A stretch of 64,000 nt of DNA from Streptomyces bicolor (GTDB lineage: Bacteria; Actinomycetota; Actinomycetes; Streptomycetales; Streptomycetaceae). The translations under genes and the position numbers were made by a program. The notes below the pieces were generated by a model. It was not told the DNA's origin, searched no databases, and worked only from the letters and a program-made list of their open reading frames with translations. Shown piece after piece: positions 33,538-43,894 of this stretch; the stretch's first letter is position 1; each line of letters begins with the position of its first letter. The stretch is from the NCBI RefSeq assembly GCF_000719285.1, contig NZ_JOFS01000001.1, positions 124,001-188,000 of the forward strand, written 5' to 3'.

Positions 33538-35061
33538 CTACTTCAGGTGGGTGTCGACGTCGATCAGGGAGCGCTCACGAGGGTCGAGGAGCACGCCCTC
33601 GACATCGGTGGAAATCCCCTGCACGACCTTCTCGTGGACCAGCGGCACGACGGCATCCGTGCGCAGGATCTGCGCCTCGGCGGCCATGATCTTCTGCTGC
33701 CGCTTCGTCGTGTCGCCTTCCTCGGCCGCGGACTTGATGGCCTCGTCCACCTTGGCGTCCTTCAGACCGGCGATGTTGTACACACCGTCGCTCGTGTAGT
33801 CGCTCGCCAGGTACGCGACCGCGTCGCCGGTGTCGAGGAGCGTCACCCGGGAGAAGACGAGCGCGTCGTACTTGCCGGCGAGGAGGTCGGCCTCCATCTG
33901 CGTGTACTCGCGGACGTCCTGCTTCACGGTGAACCCGGCCTTCTCCAGCTGCTGTTGCAGGACGGTGGCGGCCTCGGGCAGTTCCGCGCGGTTGGTGTAG
34001 GTGGCCAGACGCAGGGTCTTGCCCTCGGTCTTTGCCTTCACCTGCGCGGTGGTCGCGGCCTTCGCACGGCCCGTCACTTCGACGCGCTTGTCGGCCGCCC
34101 ACGGGACCGCCGGCCCGAACAGGCCCTGCGCGGGGTCGGCGTACCCGCCGAAGACCGAGTCGACGAGAGCTGAACCGTCCACGGCCTCGCGGGCGGCGCC
34201 GCGCAGCGCCGGGTCGGTGAACAGGCCGCTGCCGGTGTTGAGAACGAGGCTGTCGGTCCGTACGGACGGCACCTCGTGCCGGGTCTTGTCGTCCAGCAGC
34301 TTCGCCTGGGCGGTGGGGATCCACTCGGCGATGTCGACGTCGCCGCCGCGCAGGGCGTTGGCGCGGGCGGTGCCGTCGGCTATCCAGGTCACGTCGATGC
34401 CGGGCGCCTTGGCCTTGCCGCCCCAGTAGCCGTCGTAACGGTCCAGCGCGGCCTTGGACTTGCCGGTGAGCTTGGTGATTTCGAAGGGGCCCGTTCCGGT
34501 GCCGACGGGGCTGACCGTGCCGTCCTTGCCGAACGCCTTGGCGGAGAGGACGGCCAGCGCCGGGCTGGCCAGCCGCAGCGGGAGCACCGGGTCGGCGGCC
34601 TTGGTGCTGATGGTGACGGTGTCGGCGTCGTCGGCCTTCGCGGTGAGGGTCACGTCGCTGAGGACGCGGGGCTTGGGCTCGGCGGCGCCCGCGTGGTCGA
34701 GCGCGTTGACGACGGATTCGGCGGTGACCTGGGTGCCGTCCTGGAAGGAGGCCTTGCGCAGCTCGAAGGTCCAAGTGGTGTCGTTCGTCTGCTTCCAGGA
34801 CTTGGCCAGCGCGGGCGCGGCGACGCCATCCTTGTCCAGCGCGGTGAGCCCTTCGGCGACGGACAGCTTGCTCAGCACGGTGGCGTCGTTGCTGTACGGC
34901 GACAGGGCCTGCACCGGCGGCACGGCGAGCGCCACCCGCAGCCGTCCCGTCGAACCGCCGTCGGCGCCGGTGTCTCCCCCTCCCTCACCGGACACGAAAC
35001 AGCCGGCCAGGAGAGGGGTGAGGGCAAGCGCCGCGATAAGGCCGCGGGAGGTGGTGCGCAT
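33538..35061 (-). CDS. ABC transporter substrate-binding lipoprotein, SBP family 5 (peptide/nickel)
   Basis: 507-residue extracellular lipoprotein. Signal peptide with lipobox LLAGC (Cys about 21), then the family 5 fold: ALSPYSNDATVLSKLSVAEGL, WTFELRKASFQDGTQVTAESVV, GTGPFEITKL and late DVREYTQMEADLLAGKYDAL. Family members bind oligopeptides, nickel, haem or metallophores. Paired with the fused permease 6 bases downstream. A TAAGGC-AA-GCCTTA palindrome resembling an iron box lies about 70 bases before the start, so the ligand may be connected with metal supply, while downstream peptidases argue for peptides. Confidence 0.9.
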   Translation of the reverse strand: MRTTSRGLIAALALTPLLAGCFVSGEGGGDTGADGGSTGRLRVALAVPPVQALSPYSNDATVLSKLSVAEGLTALDKDGVAAPALAKSWKQTNDTTWTFELRKASFQDGTQVTAESVVNALDHAGAAEPKPRVLSDVTLTAKADDADTVTISTKAADPVLPLRLASPALAVLSAKAFGKDGTVSPVGTGTGPFEITKLTGKSKAALDRYDGYWGGKAKAPGIDVTWIADGTARANALRGGDVDIAEWIPTAQAKLLDDKTRHEVPSVRTDSLVLNTGSGLFTDPALRGAAREAVDGSALVDSVFGGYADPAQGLFGPAVPWAADKRVEVTGRAKAATTAQVKAKTEGKTLRLATYTNRAELPEAATVLQQQLEKAGFTVKQDVREYTQMEADLLAGKYDALVFSRVTLLDTGDAVAYLASDYTSDGVYNIAGLKDAKVDEAIKSAAEEGDTTKRQQKIMAAEAQILRTDAVVPLVHEKVVQGISTDVEGVLLDPRERSLIDVDTHLK

Positions 35062-35132
35062 GGGGGTCCTGTCGTGCGGGAGGAAACGCGATGAACCCCT
35101 GCACGCCGAAGCCGAGGGGCCGCGTCAGCATA

Positions 35133-35146
35133 TAAGGCAAGCCTTA
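35133..35146. promoter_or_regulatory. Iron-box-like palindrome upstream of substrate-binding protein
   Basis: TAAGGC-AA-GCCTTA has perfect 6-base arms and, extended to AAGGCAAGCCTTACTT, shares the AGG..AG.CT.AC skeleton of DmdR/IdeR sites (consensus TTAGGTTAGGCTAACCTAA) at about two thirds of positions. It lies 72-85 bases upstream of the lipoprotein start, in an AT-rich stretch ending in GTATATGAATTC. Weaker than the two iron boxes at 43 and 45 kb. Confidence 0.45.
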
Positions 35147-35261
35147 CTTGATCTACCGGGGTATATGAATTCTCAACCAATGAGACGCGACGAGGCGGCG
35201 CGCGAACGCCACTTTCACGCCCCCGAGGCGCGCTTGTCAGCCACCCTGTGCTGGCACTACT

Positions 35262-35436
35262 GTCACCACGCCTTGGTGAACGGGAAATCCGGTGTGATGC
35301 CGGTGCGGCCCTCGCCACTGTGAATCGGGAAGTCCGGCTCCAGCCCTCACGGGCAGCCACTGGGACCTTCGGGACCCGGGAAGGCGGAGCACGGGCGGTG
35401 GTACCCGTCAGCCAGGAGACCGGCCAAGGCGCGTCA
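35262..35436 (+). promoter_or_regulatory. Cobalamin (B12) riboswitch
   Basis: The leader of cbiM holds the conserved cobalamin aptamer elements in order: CCTTGGTGAACGGGAA (about 35271-35286), TCCGGTG with CCGGTGCGG, GCCACTGTGAA (35314-35324) and the B12 box AGCCAGGAGACCGGCC (35410-35425). The end lies about 40 bases before the ATG at 35473, close enough to mask the ribosome-binding region. It is expected to shut off cbiMNQO when adenosylcobalamin is abundant. Boundaries are estimated to within about 10 bases. Confidence 0.93.
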
Positions 35437-35472
35437 ACCATCCACGAGGTGCTGGAGAGGGTCTGCTGAGCC

Positions 35473-36174
35473 ATGCACATAGCCGAGGGTTTCCTGCCGC
35501 CGGCGCACGCCGTCGCCTGGGGCGTCGCGTCCGCGCCGTTCGTCGTCCACGGAGTCCGTTCACTCACCCGTGAGGTCAGGGAGCACCCGGAGAGCACACT
35601 GCTCCTCGGCGCCTCCGGGGCCTTCACCTTCGTCCTGTCCGCGCTGAAGCTGCCCTCCGTGACGGGCAGTTGCTCGCACCCCACCGGCACGGGCCTCGGC
35701 GCCATCCTGTTCCGGCCACCTATCATGGCGGTCCTGGGCACCATCACCCTGCTCTTCCAGGCACTGCTGCTCGCCCACGGCGGCCTGACCACGCTCGGCG
35801 CCAACGTCTTCTCGATGGCGGTCGTCGGGCCCTGGGCCGGGTACGCGCTCTACAGACTGCTCCGGCGGTTCGACGTGCCGCTGATGGTCGCCGTGTTCTT
35901 CGGGGCCTTCGTCGCCGACCTGTCCACGTACTGCGTCACCAGCGTCCAGCTGGCGCTCGCCTTCCCCGACCCGAGCAGCGGATTCCTGGGCGCGCTCGGC
36001 AAGTTCGGGTCCATCTTCGCCGTCACCCAGATCCCGCTCGCGGTCAGCGAGGGACTGCTCACGGTGCTCGTGATGCGGCTGCTGGTGCAGTCCAGCAAGG
36101 GCGAACTGACCCGGCTGGGCGTGCTCCTCACCAAGAAGCGGTCCGGGACCGAGACCGAGGCGGTGGCCCGATGA
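35473..36174 (+). CDS. cbiM: Energy-coupling factor cobalt transporter permease CbiM
   Basis: 233-residue CbiM, the cobalt-binding S component. The N terminus [10 protein letters not shown] carries the invariant His2 that ligates the metal through the N-terminal amine; other family blocks are [18 protein letters not shown] (His about 71) and [19 protein letters not shown]. Seven membrane segments predicted. Translation is likely gated by the preceding cobalamin riboswitch. The stop overlaps the cbiN start (ATGA). His71 and the GSCSHPTG motif support cobalt rather than biotin or other ECF substrates. Confidence 0.95.
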   Translation: MHIAEGFLPPAHAVAWGVASAPFVVHGVRSLTREVREHPESTLLLGASGAFTFVLSALKLPSVTGSCSHPTGTGLGAILFRPPIMAVLGTITLLFQALLLAHGGLTTLGANVFSMAVVGPWAGYALYRLLRRFDVPLMVAVFFGAFVADLSTYCVTSVQLALAFPDPSSGFLGALGKFGSIFAVTQIPLAVSEGLLTVLVMRLLVQSSKGELTRLGVLLTKKRSGTETEAVAR

Positions 36175-36539
36175 AGAAGAACACGAAGATCAACCTCCTG
36201 CTGCTGCTCGTCGTGGCCGCGCTCGCCGTGCTGCCGCTCGCGCTCGGCCTCGGCGACCACAAGGAGGAACCGTTCACGGGCGCCGACGGCGAGGCGGAGA
36301 CGGCCATCACCGAGCTCGAGCCGGACTATGAACCGTGGTTCACCCCGCTGTACGAACCACCGTCCGGTGAGATCGAGTCGGCCCTGTTCTCCCTCCAGGC
36401 GGCCCTCGGCGCCGGTGTCCTCGCCTACTACTTCGGTCTGCACCGGGGCCGACGGCAGGGTGAGCAGCGGGCGCTGGAGCGGGAGCGGGAGGGCGTGGCC
36501 GGCTCCGCCGCCGGGAAGACCCACCACGAACAGGACTGA
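36171..36539 (+). CDS. cbiN: Cobalt transporter auxiliary protein CbiN
   Basis: 122-residue CbiN with two membrane helices (about 7-27, [20 protein letters not shown], and about 72-92, [19 protein letters not shown]) flanking an extracellular loop containing [31 protein letters not shown] in two pieces, the family hallmark. CbiN binds CbiM and allows metal entry into the S component. The C-terminal 30 residues are charged. ATG 36171 overlaps the cbiM stop. Confidence 0.95.
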   Translation: MKKNTKINLLLLLVVAALAVLPLALGLGDHKEEPFTGADGEAETAITELEPDYEPWFTPLYEPPSGEIESALFSLQAALGAGVLAYYFGLHRGRRQGEQRALEREREGVAGSAAGKTHHEQD

Positions 36540-36545
36540 GCCCGC

Positions 36546-37291
36546 GTGCTGCCGATCGACGCGGCGGCGCACAGCAGTCGCTGGCGCCGCCGCCATCCCG
36601 TGGACAAGGCGGTGCTAGGGCTCGGCCTCACCGTGCTCGCGATCTCGCTGCCGCCCTGGCCGGGCGCCGCACTGGTCCTGGTCACCGCCCTCGCGGTGCT
36701 GCTGGGCCCGGCGGGCGTGCCCGCGCGGCGGCTGTGGCGTGCCTACCGGGTGCCGCTGGGCTTCTGTGTGACCGGCGCGCTCACGTTGCTCGTCCAGGTC
36801 GGCGGACCCGAGGGCTTCGTGTCCCTCGCCGACGACGGCGGGCCGCGGGCCGGGGAGTTGCTGCTGCGCACCTCGGCCGCCTCCCTCGGCGTGCTGTTGT
36901 TCGCCTTCACCACCCCGATGTCCGACCTGCTGCCCCGCCTGGTGAAGGCCGGGGTGCCCGCGCCCGTCGTGGACGTCGCCCTCGTGACGTACCGCATGAG
37001 CTTTCTGCTCCTGGACTCCGTCCGGCGCATCCGGGAGGCCCAGGCCGCCCGGCTCGGTCACACCAGCCGGGCCGCGGAGTGGCGTTCGCTGGCCGGGCTC
37101 GGCGCCACCGCGTTCGTGCGGGCCTTCGACCGGGCCACCCGGCTGCAGGCCGGGCTCGCCGGGCGCGGCTACGACGGCACCCTGCGCGTCCTGGTGCCCG
37201 AGGCCCGGGTCTCCGTCCGCTTCACGGCCGCGAGTTGTGCGCTCCTCGCAGCGCTGGCCGCCCTCACCCTCGTACTGGAGAAGGCCCTGCC

Positions 37292-37295
<4 letters not shown>
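36546..37295 (+). CDS. cbiQ: Energy-coupling factor transmembrane protein CbiQ
   Basis: 249-residue T component of the cobalt ECF transporter. It has the usual 5-6 membrane segments and the ATPase-coupling helices with the Ala-Arg-Gly-type signatures, seen as REAQAARLGH (about 157) and RLQAGLAGRGYDG (about 199-211). The GTG start is 6 bases after cbiN and its stop overlaps the cbiO start. Membrane-embedded; it links CbiMN to the ATPase. Confidence 0.94.
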
Positions 37296-38158
<863 letters not shown>

Positions 38159-38210
38159 CGCGTCGGCGAACGTCCGCACAACGGGAAAGGGAACGGCCGG
38201 AAAAGGGAAA

Positions 38211-38236
38211 GGCAAGGAGGTCACCCACTCCTTGCC
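38211..38236 (+). terminator. Hairpin after cbiO
   Basis: GGCAAGGAG and CTCCTTGCC, an exact 9-bp stem with an 8-base loop, 53 bases after the cbiO stop. No T-run. Likely ends the cobalt operon. Confidence 0.65.
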
Positions 38237-38251
38237 ACTCTCAACATATAG

Positions 38252-39748
<1,497 letters not shown>

Positions 39749-39882
39749 GCGCGCGGGTGTGTTCGACCGTCCGTCGTGGGGTGGGCACACGGGTGATACA
39801 CCCCTCGGCCGGACGGTAAAGCAAAGGCCGACCCGACGGCTCCCTGTTTGATGAGGTCACCCACGACCCGAAGCGAGGGAGC

Positions 39883-41379
39883 ATGGCCGACGGCACCACG
39901 GACACACGCCCGCCCGAAGGGCTGAAGGCCGACGCGATCGGGTTCGTGGACGCGCTCGTCATCGGGCTCAACGCCACCTCGCCCGCGTACTCGCTCGCCG
40001 CGGCCATCGGCCCGGTCGTGGCCCTCGTCGGTGTCTACGCACCGGGCGTCATGCTCGCGTCGTTCGTCCCGATGCTGCTGATCGCGTCCGCGTTCTACTA
40101 CCTCAACAGGGTCGACCAGGACTGCGGGACGACCTTCTCCTGGGTCACGCGGGCGATGGGGCCGTGGGCGGGATGGCTCGGCGGATGGGCCATCACGATG
40201 ACCGGAGTCCTGGTGATCGGATCCCTGGCGGACGTCGCGGTGACGTTCGCCCTGCTGGCCTTCGGTCTCGACGGCCTCGTCGACAACGAGTTCGTGCGCC
40301 AGTTGCTCACGGTGCTGCTCATCGTCGTGATGACGGCCGTGTGCGTGATCGGCACGGAGGTGTCGGCGAGGGTGCAGAACATCCTCATCCTCGCGCAGGT
40401 CGCCTGCCTGCTCGCCTTCGCCGTGGTGGCGCTCTACCGGGTCTACGCCGACACCGGCACCCTCGACTCGGTCGACCCGGCGGTCGGCTGGCTGGACCCC
40501 TTCGGGGCGGGAGGCGCCGAGCTGACCGCGGGCCTGCTGCTGGGCGTGTTCATCTACTGGGGCTGGGAGTCGGCGGTCAACCTCACCGAGGAGGTCGAGG
40601 ACTCCGCCACCGCGCCGGGCAAGGCGGCCGTGTGGTCGACGGTCGTCCTGCTGGTGACGTATGTGGCGGTCGCCTACGCGGTCGTGACCTACGCCGGACC
40701 CGCGTTCCTCGCCGAGAACGCCGAGGAGGAGGAGTTCATCTTCGCGCTGCTCGCCGAGGAGGCGATGGGCGGCTGGGACTGGGTCGTGCTGCTGGCGGTC
40801 TCGACCTCCGGCCTGGCGTCGACGCAGACGACGATCATCCCCGCCTCCCGGACGGCGCTGTCCATGGCACGCCGACACGCACTGCCGGCCCACTTCGCGC
40901 ACATCCACCCTCGGTTCCGCACACCCGACGTGAGTACGTGGTGGGTCGCCGGCATCGCCATCGCCTGGTATCTGGCCGTCCGCCAGATCAGCGAGAACGC
41001 CCTCTTCGACTCGCTGACCGCGCTGTCCCTGCTGATCGCGTTCTACTACGCGCTCACCGGCATCGCGTGCGCGGTCTACTACCGCCGCCATCTCACCGAG
41101 AGCCTGCACCACTTCGTCCTCATCGGCCTCGGTCCCCTGGTCGGCGCCGGACTGCTGGTCTGGCTGCTCGTCGAGTCGGTCGGTGACATGTCCGACCCCG
41201 CGAACTCCTACAGCGGCGTCTCGTGGTTCGGGCTCGGCCCTCCGCTGGTCATCGGCATCGGGATCGCCCTGGTGGGGGTGGTCCTGATGGTCGGGTGGCG
41301 GCTGATGGCACCCGTCTTCTGGTCGGAGCGCCCGGAAGTGGCCGACCCCGATCTCGTCCACGGCGACAAGGAGCGCTGA
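39883..41379 (+). CDS. APC family amino acid/polyamine permease
   Basis: 498-residue transporter with about twelve membrane segments. APC features are LVIGLNATSPAYSLAAAIGP (helix 1 unwinding region), FSWVTRAMGPWAGWLGGWA (about 86-104) and YWGWESAVNLTEEVEDS (about 222-238). The short conserved GxG-type break in helix 1 and an N-terminal cytosolic tail fit amino acid or polyamine import. Substrate not evident. GAGGGAGC sits just before ATG 39883. A universal stress protein gene begins 2 bases after its stop, a common pairing for APC transporters. Confidence 0.92.
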   Translation: MADGTTDTRPPEGLKADAIGFVDALVIGLNATSPAYSLAAAIGPVVALVGVYAPGVMLASFVPMLLIASAFYYLNRVDQDCGTTFSWVTRAMGPWAGWLGGWAITMTGVLVIGSLADVAVTFALLAFGLDGLVDNEFVRQLLTVLLIVVMTAVCVIGTEVSARVQNILILAQVACLLAFAVVALYRVYADTGTLDSVDPAVGWLDPFGAGGAELTAGLLLGVFIYWGWESAVNLTEEVEDSATAPGKAAVWSTVVLLVTYVAVAYAVVTYAGPAFLAENAEEEEFIFALLAEEAMGGWDWVVLLAVSTSGLASTQTTIIPASRTALSMARRHALPAHFAHIHPRFRTPDVSTWWVAGIAIAWYLAVRQISENALFDSLTALSLLIAFYYALTGIACAVYYRRHLTESLHHFVLIGLGPLVGAGLLVWLLVESVGDMSDPANSYSGVSWFGLGPPLVIGIGIALVGVVLMVGWRLMAPVFWSERPEVADPDLVHGDKER

Positions 41380-41381
41380 AG

Positions 41382-41798
41382 ATGTCGGTCGTTCTCGGAT
41401 ACGACGAGTCCCCGGGCGCGGTCCGCGCACTGCGCGTGGCCATCGAGGTGTCGGCCGCGTTCGGGGAGCCCCTCGTGCTGGTCTACGGCGCCGCGGCACC
41501 GGGCGCCCTCGGCGAGGAGTACACGGCGCACCGCGACGCCGTCCAGGAGGCCGGACGCTCCGCGCTCTCCCACGCGGTCGCAGTGGCCGACGAGGCCGGC
41601 GTACGCACGACCGTGGAGGTCATCGACCAGAAACCGGCGGACGCGCTCATCGACGCCGCGACGCGCCATGCGGCCAGGTTCATCGTGGTCGGCAGCTGGG
41701 GAGAGAGCCCTCTTCGCGGCGCCCTGCTGGGTTCCACGCCGCACAAACTGCTGCACCTGTCACACACCCCGGTCCTGTGCGTGCCGACGGAGCCCTGA
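41382..41798 (+). CDS. Universal stress protein (UspA family)
   Basis: 138-residue single Usp domain. N-terminal VVLGYDESPGAVRALR contains the conserved Asp of the ATP site, and the C-terminal GSWGESPLRGALLGSTPHKL fits the G-2x-G-9x-G(S/T) ATP-binding loop, ending LSHTPVLCVP. So it is likely an ATP-binding Usp. Starting 2 bases after the APC permease stop, it probably modulates that transporter or shares its regulation. The stop lies in the arm of a terminator hairpin. Confidence 0.92.
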   Translation: MSVVLGYDESPGAVRALRVAIEVSAAFGEPLVLVYGAAAPGALGEEYTAHRDAVQEAGRSALSHAVAVADEAGVRTTVEVIDQKPADALIDAATRHAARFIVVGSWGESPLRGALLGSTPHKLLHLSHTPVLCVPTEP

Positions 41799-41821
41799 GC
41801 CCGCCTCCGCTCACCGGGCTC
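41797..41821 (+). terminator. Hairpin at the end of the universal stress gene
   Basis: GAGCCCG and CGGGCTC form an exact 7-bp stem with an 11-base loop, beginning within the TGA of the universal stress gene. The stretch 41822-41951 that follows holds no recognisable gene; on the minus strand a short open frame is present without family features. Confidence 0.5.
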
Positions 41822-41951
41822 GCGGACGCGGCAGTCCATGCTGCTCCAGCGGATGTGTTCGGCGACATCGTCCAGGCCATCGACGACCTCGACGCCGATG
41901 TCATCAGGAGGCAGCCGCCGAGGAAGGTGCCCTCCAGGGAGCGGTAGCCGC

Positions 41952-42976
41952 TCACGTTCGGTGGAGGCGATCCACCAGGATGTCGATCACCAACGGTGTC
42001 CGCGGCCCGTACCCGAGCAGCACCCCGTCCTCCATGTCGACCACCCGCCGGTTCATCCCGGCCGGCGTCTGGCCGATCCCGGGAATCCTCACCAGTCCGT
42101 CGATGCCGCCGACGGACTCGAGGCCCTTGGTCATCATCAGGATCACGTCCGGCTGCGCCCGCACCAGCGCCTCACCGGTGATCGGTGTGAACGGCTTGTC
42201 CAGCCCGGCCTCCTCGCCCGCGTCCACCGCCCCCGCGGCCTCGATCAGCGAGTCGGCGCCCGAGCCCTTGCCGCCGATCAGGTAGACGGCCGCGCTGCCG
42301 CGCATGTACAGGAAGGCGACCTTGGGTTTGCTGCCCTTGGGCACGGCGGCGCGGGCGGCGGCGAGTTCATCGTTCATGCGCTCGTTGAGGGCCTTGCCCG
42401 CCTCGGGGACGCCGAGCGCCTCGGCGATGCGGGTGGTGCGCGTGGTGACGTCGGACAGCTGGGTGGCCGGGTCGAGGACGACGACGGGGACACCGGCGTC
42501 GCGGATCTGGTCGCCTCCTTGGGCCCGGTGTCGGTGTCGGCCAGCACGACCGTGGGACGCAGCGAGAGCACGCTCTCCGCGCTCACGTCGTGCGCCTTGG
42601 TGACCTGCGGGAGGTTCTTCGCCTCGGCGAAGGTGGCGGTGATGTCGCGGCCGACGACACGGTCACCGAGGCCCAGCGTGAACACGATCTCGGCGACACC
42701 GCCGTTGAGCGGCAGGATGCGGGAGGCGTCCTCGACGGTCACCTCGCGCCCGTCCGAGGAGTCGACGGTGACCGGCAACTTCGGGGTGGGCGGCTCGCCT
42801 TCGAGCGGCACGAGGGTGTTCTTCGCGAGCTGCCTCTCGGCCGCGGTGGCGCGTTCGCTCGCCCAGTCCGCCACCGGGGCCGAACCGTCCGACGCGCTCC
42901 CGCCGCCACCGCAGGCGCCCGTGAGCAGCGCGAGCGTCAGACCAAGGGCGGCGAGGCGTCTCCGGAATACGCGCAT
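41952..42976 (-). pseudogene. Haem/iron ABC substrate-binding lipoprotein (HmuT-like), frameshifted
   Basis: Two overlapping frames together encode a full-length HmuT/FepB-type lipoprotein of about 340 residues. The first (42976 down to about 42514) has the lipobox LLTGAC, RILPLNGGVAEIVFTLGLGDRVVGRD and SVLSLRPTVVLADTDTGPKEA; it then goes out of frame into low-complexity sequence. Reading shifts at about 42511-42514 (GAGGCGACCAG, one G fewer than needed for GAGGCGGACCAG), after which the other frame continues DQIRDAGVPVVVLDPATQL to MNRRVVDMEDGVLLGYGPRT. Either a real one-base deletion or a sequencing error. AAAGGAA precedes ATG 42976. HmuU/HmuV permease and ATPase genes are not adjacent. Confidence 0.85.
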
Positions 42977-43018
42977 GGGTTTCCTTTCGTCTCTCCTGGC
43001 ACATCATTGAGCAATACT

Positions 43019-43037
43019 TTAGGTTAGGCTTCCCTTA
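43019..43037. promoter_or_regulatory. DmdR/IdeR iron box between hmuT-like gene and surface protein
   Basis: TTAGGTTAGGCTTCCCTTA matches the consensus TTAGGTTAGGCTAACCTAA at 16 of 19 positions. It lies in the 85-base gap between the divergent starts at 42976 and 43062 and could repress both directions when iron is plentiful. Confidence 0.9.
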
Positions 43038-43061
43038 GTTTCTCCTTGGTGGGGGTGTTCC

Positions 43062-43856
43062 ATGACATGGGCAAGTGGCCTGCACCGTAAGGGAGTTGGA
43101 CGGATTCTCGGGTTCGCGGGCGCGGCCGCCCTGCTGCTTTCGACCGCCGGCCCGGCCTCGACGGCGGGCGGCTCGGCAACCGGCCCCGAGGGCCAGAAAC
43201 TCACCGTCTCCAAGTCCTCGGGGCTCGATCCGAACGGCGAGACGGTGACCGTGGCCGGCTCCGGCTACAACACCGAGAAGGGCATCTACGTCGCCTTCTG
43301 CGTGGACAACGGCGCCGGGAAGACCCCCACGCCCTGCGTGGGCGGAGTGGACATGTCCGGCGAGTCCGGGGCGTCCGCATGGATCTCCTCGAACCCGCCC
43401 TCGTACGGCGAGGGGTTGGCGAAACCGTACGAAGGCAGCGGCCATAAGGGGGCGTTCAGCGTGCGGCTCACCGTGCGGGCCAAGGACGCGAACACCGACT
43501 GCACCAAGTCCGGCGTGAAATGCGCCGTCATCACCCGCAACGACCACACGCGGGGCGGCGACCAGAGCCAGACCGTCCGGATCCCGGTGACCTTCGGCGG
43601 CAGCGGCGGGAGCACGTCGAACGCCGCCGGCGCCTCCGCGACGCCGACCGCGACGGCCGGCGCGAGCACCACCGGCGGCGGCACCGGCAGTTCGAGCGAC
43701 GGCACGGAGGAGACGTCCGGCGGACCGCTCGCGAGCACCGGCTCCATCGCCCTGACGGCCGGGGCCACTGCGGCGGGCCTGGTCGCGGCCGGCGCCGGCA
43801 CCTGGCTGTGGGCACGCAGGCGGCGTACGGCGCACGCGGAACCGACCGCGGGCTGA
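43062..43856 (+). CDS. LAXTG sortase-anchored protein with one neocarzinostatin-like module
   Basis: 264 residues: signal peptide (to about 37, AAALLLSTAGPAS), one module (about 43-180), a Ser/Thr/Gly-rich spacer, then LASTG (about 223), a hydrophobic helix and RRRR, the pattern of a sortase E substrate. The module opens GETVTVAGSGYNTEKGIYVAFC, has Cys pairs 14 residues apart (CVDNGAGKTPTPC) and close together (DCTKSGVKC), and ends CAVITRNDHTRGG then VRIPVTF. The spacing of strands and both disulfides resembles the neocarzinostatin apoprotein fold. Next to an iron box, so probably a surface iron or haem binder. Function inferred. Confidence 0.85.
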   Translation: MTWASGLHRKGVGRILGFAGAAALLLSTAGPASTAGGSATGPEGQKLTVSKSSGLDPNGETVTVAGSGYNTEKGIYVAFCVDNGAGKTPTPCVGGVDMSGESGASAWISSNPPSYGEGLAKPYEGSGHKGAFSVRLTVRAKDANTDCTKSGVKCAVITRNDHTRGGDQSQTVRIPVTFGGSGGSTSNAAGASATPTATAGASTTGGGTGSSSDGTEETSGGPLASTGSIALTAGATAAGLVAAGAGTWLWARRRRTAHAEPTAG

Positions 43857-43894
43857 CCCGCACTCAACACCGCACTCCGAAAGGAGACTCGAAG

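Noticed and set aside
41822..41951. Remnant of hmuU or another transporter gene between the stress gene and the lipoprotein pseudogene
   Set aside because: Six-frame reading gives no hydrophobic segment or family motif; too short to identify.
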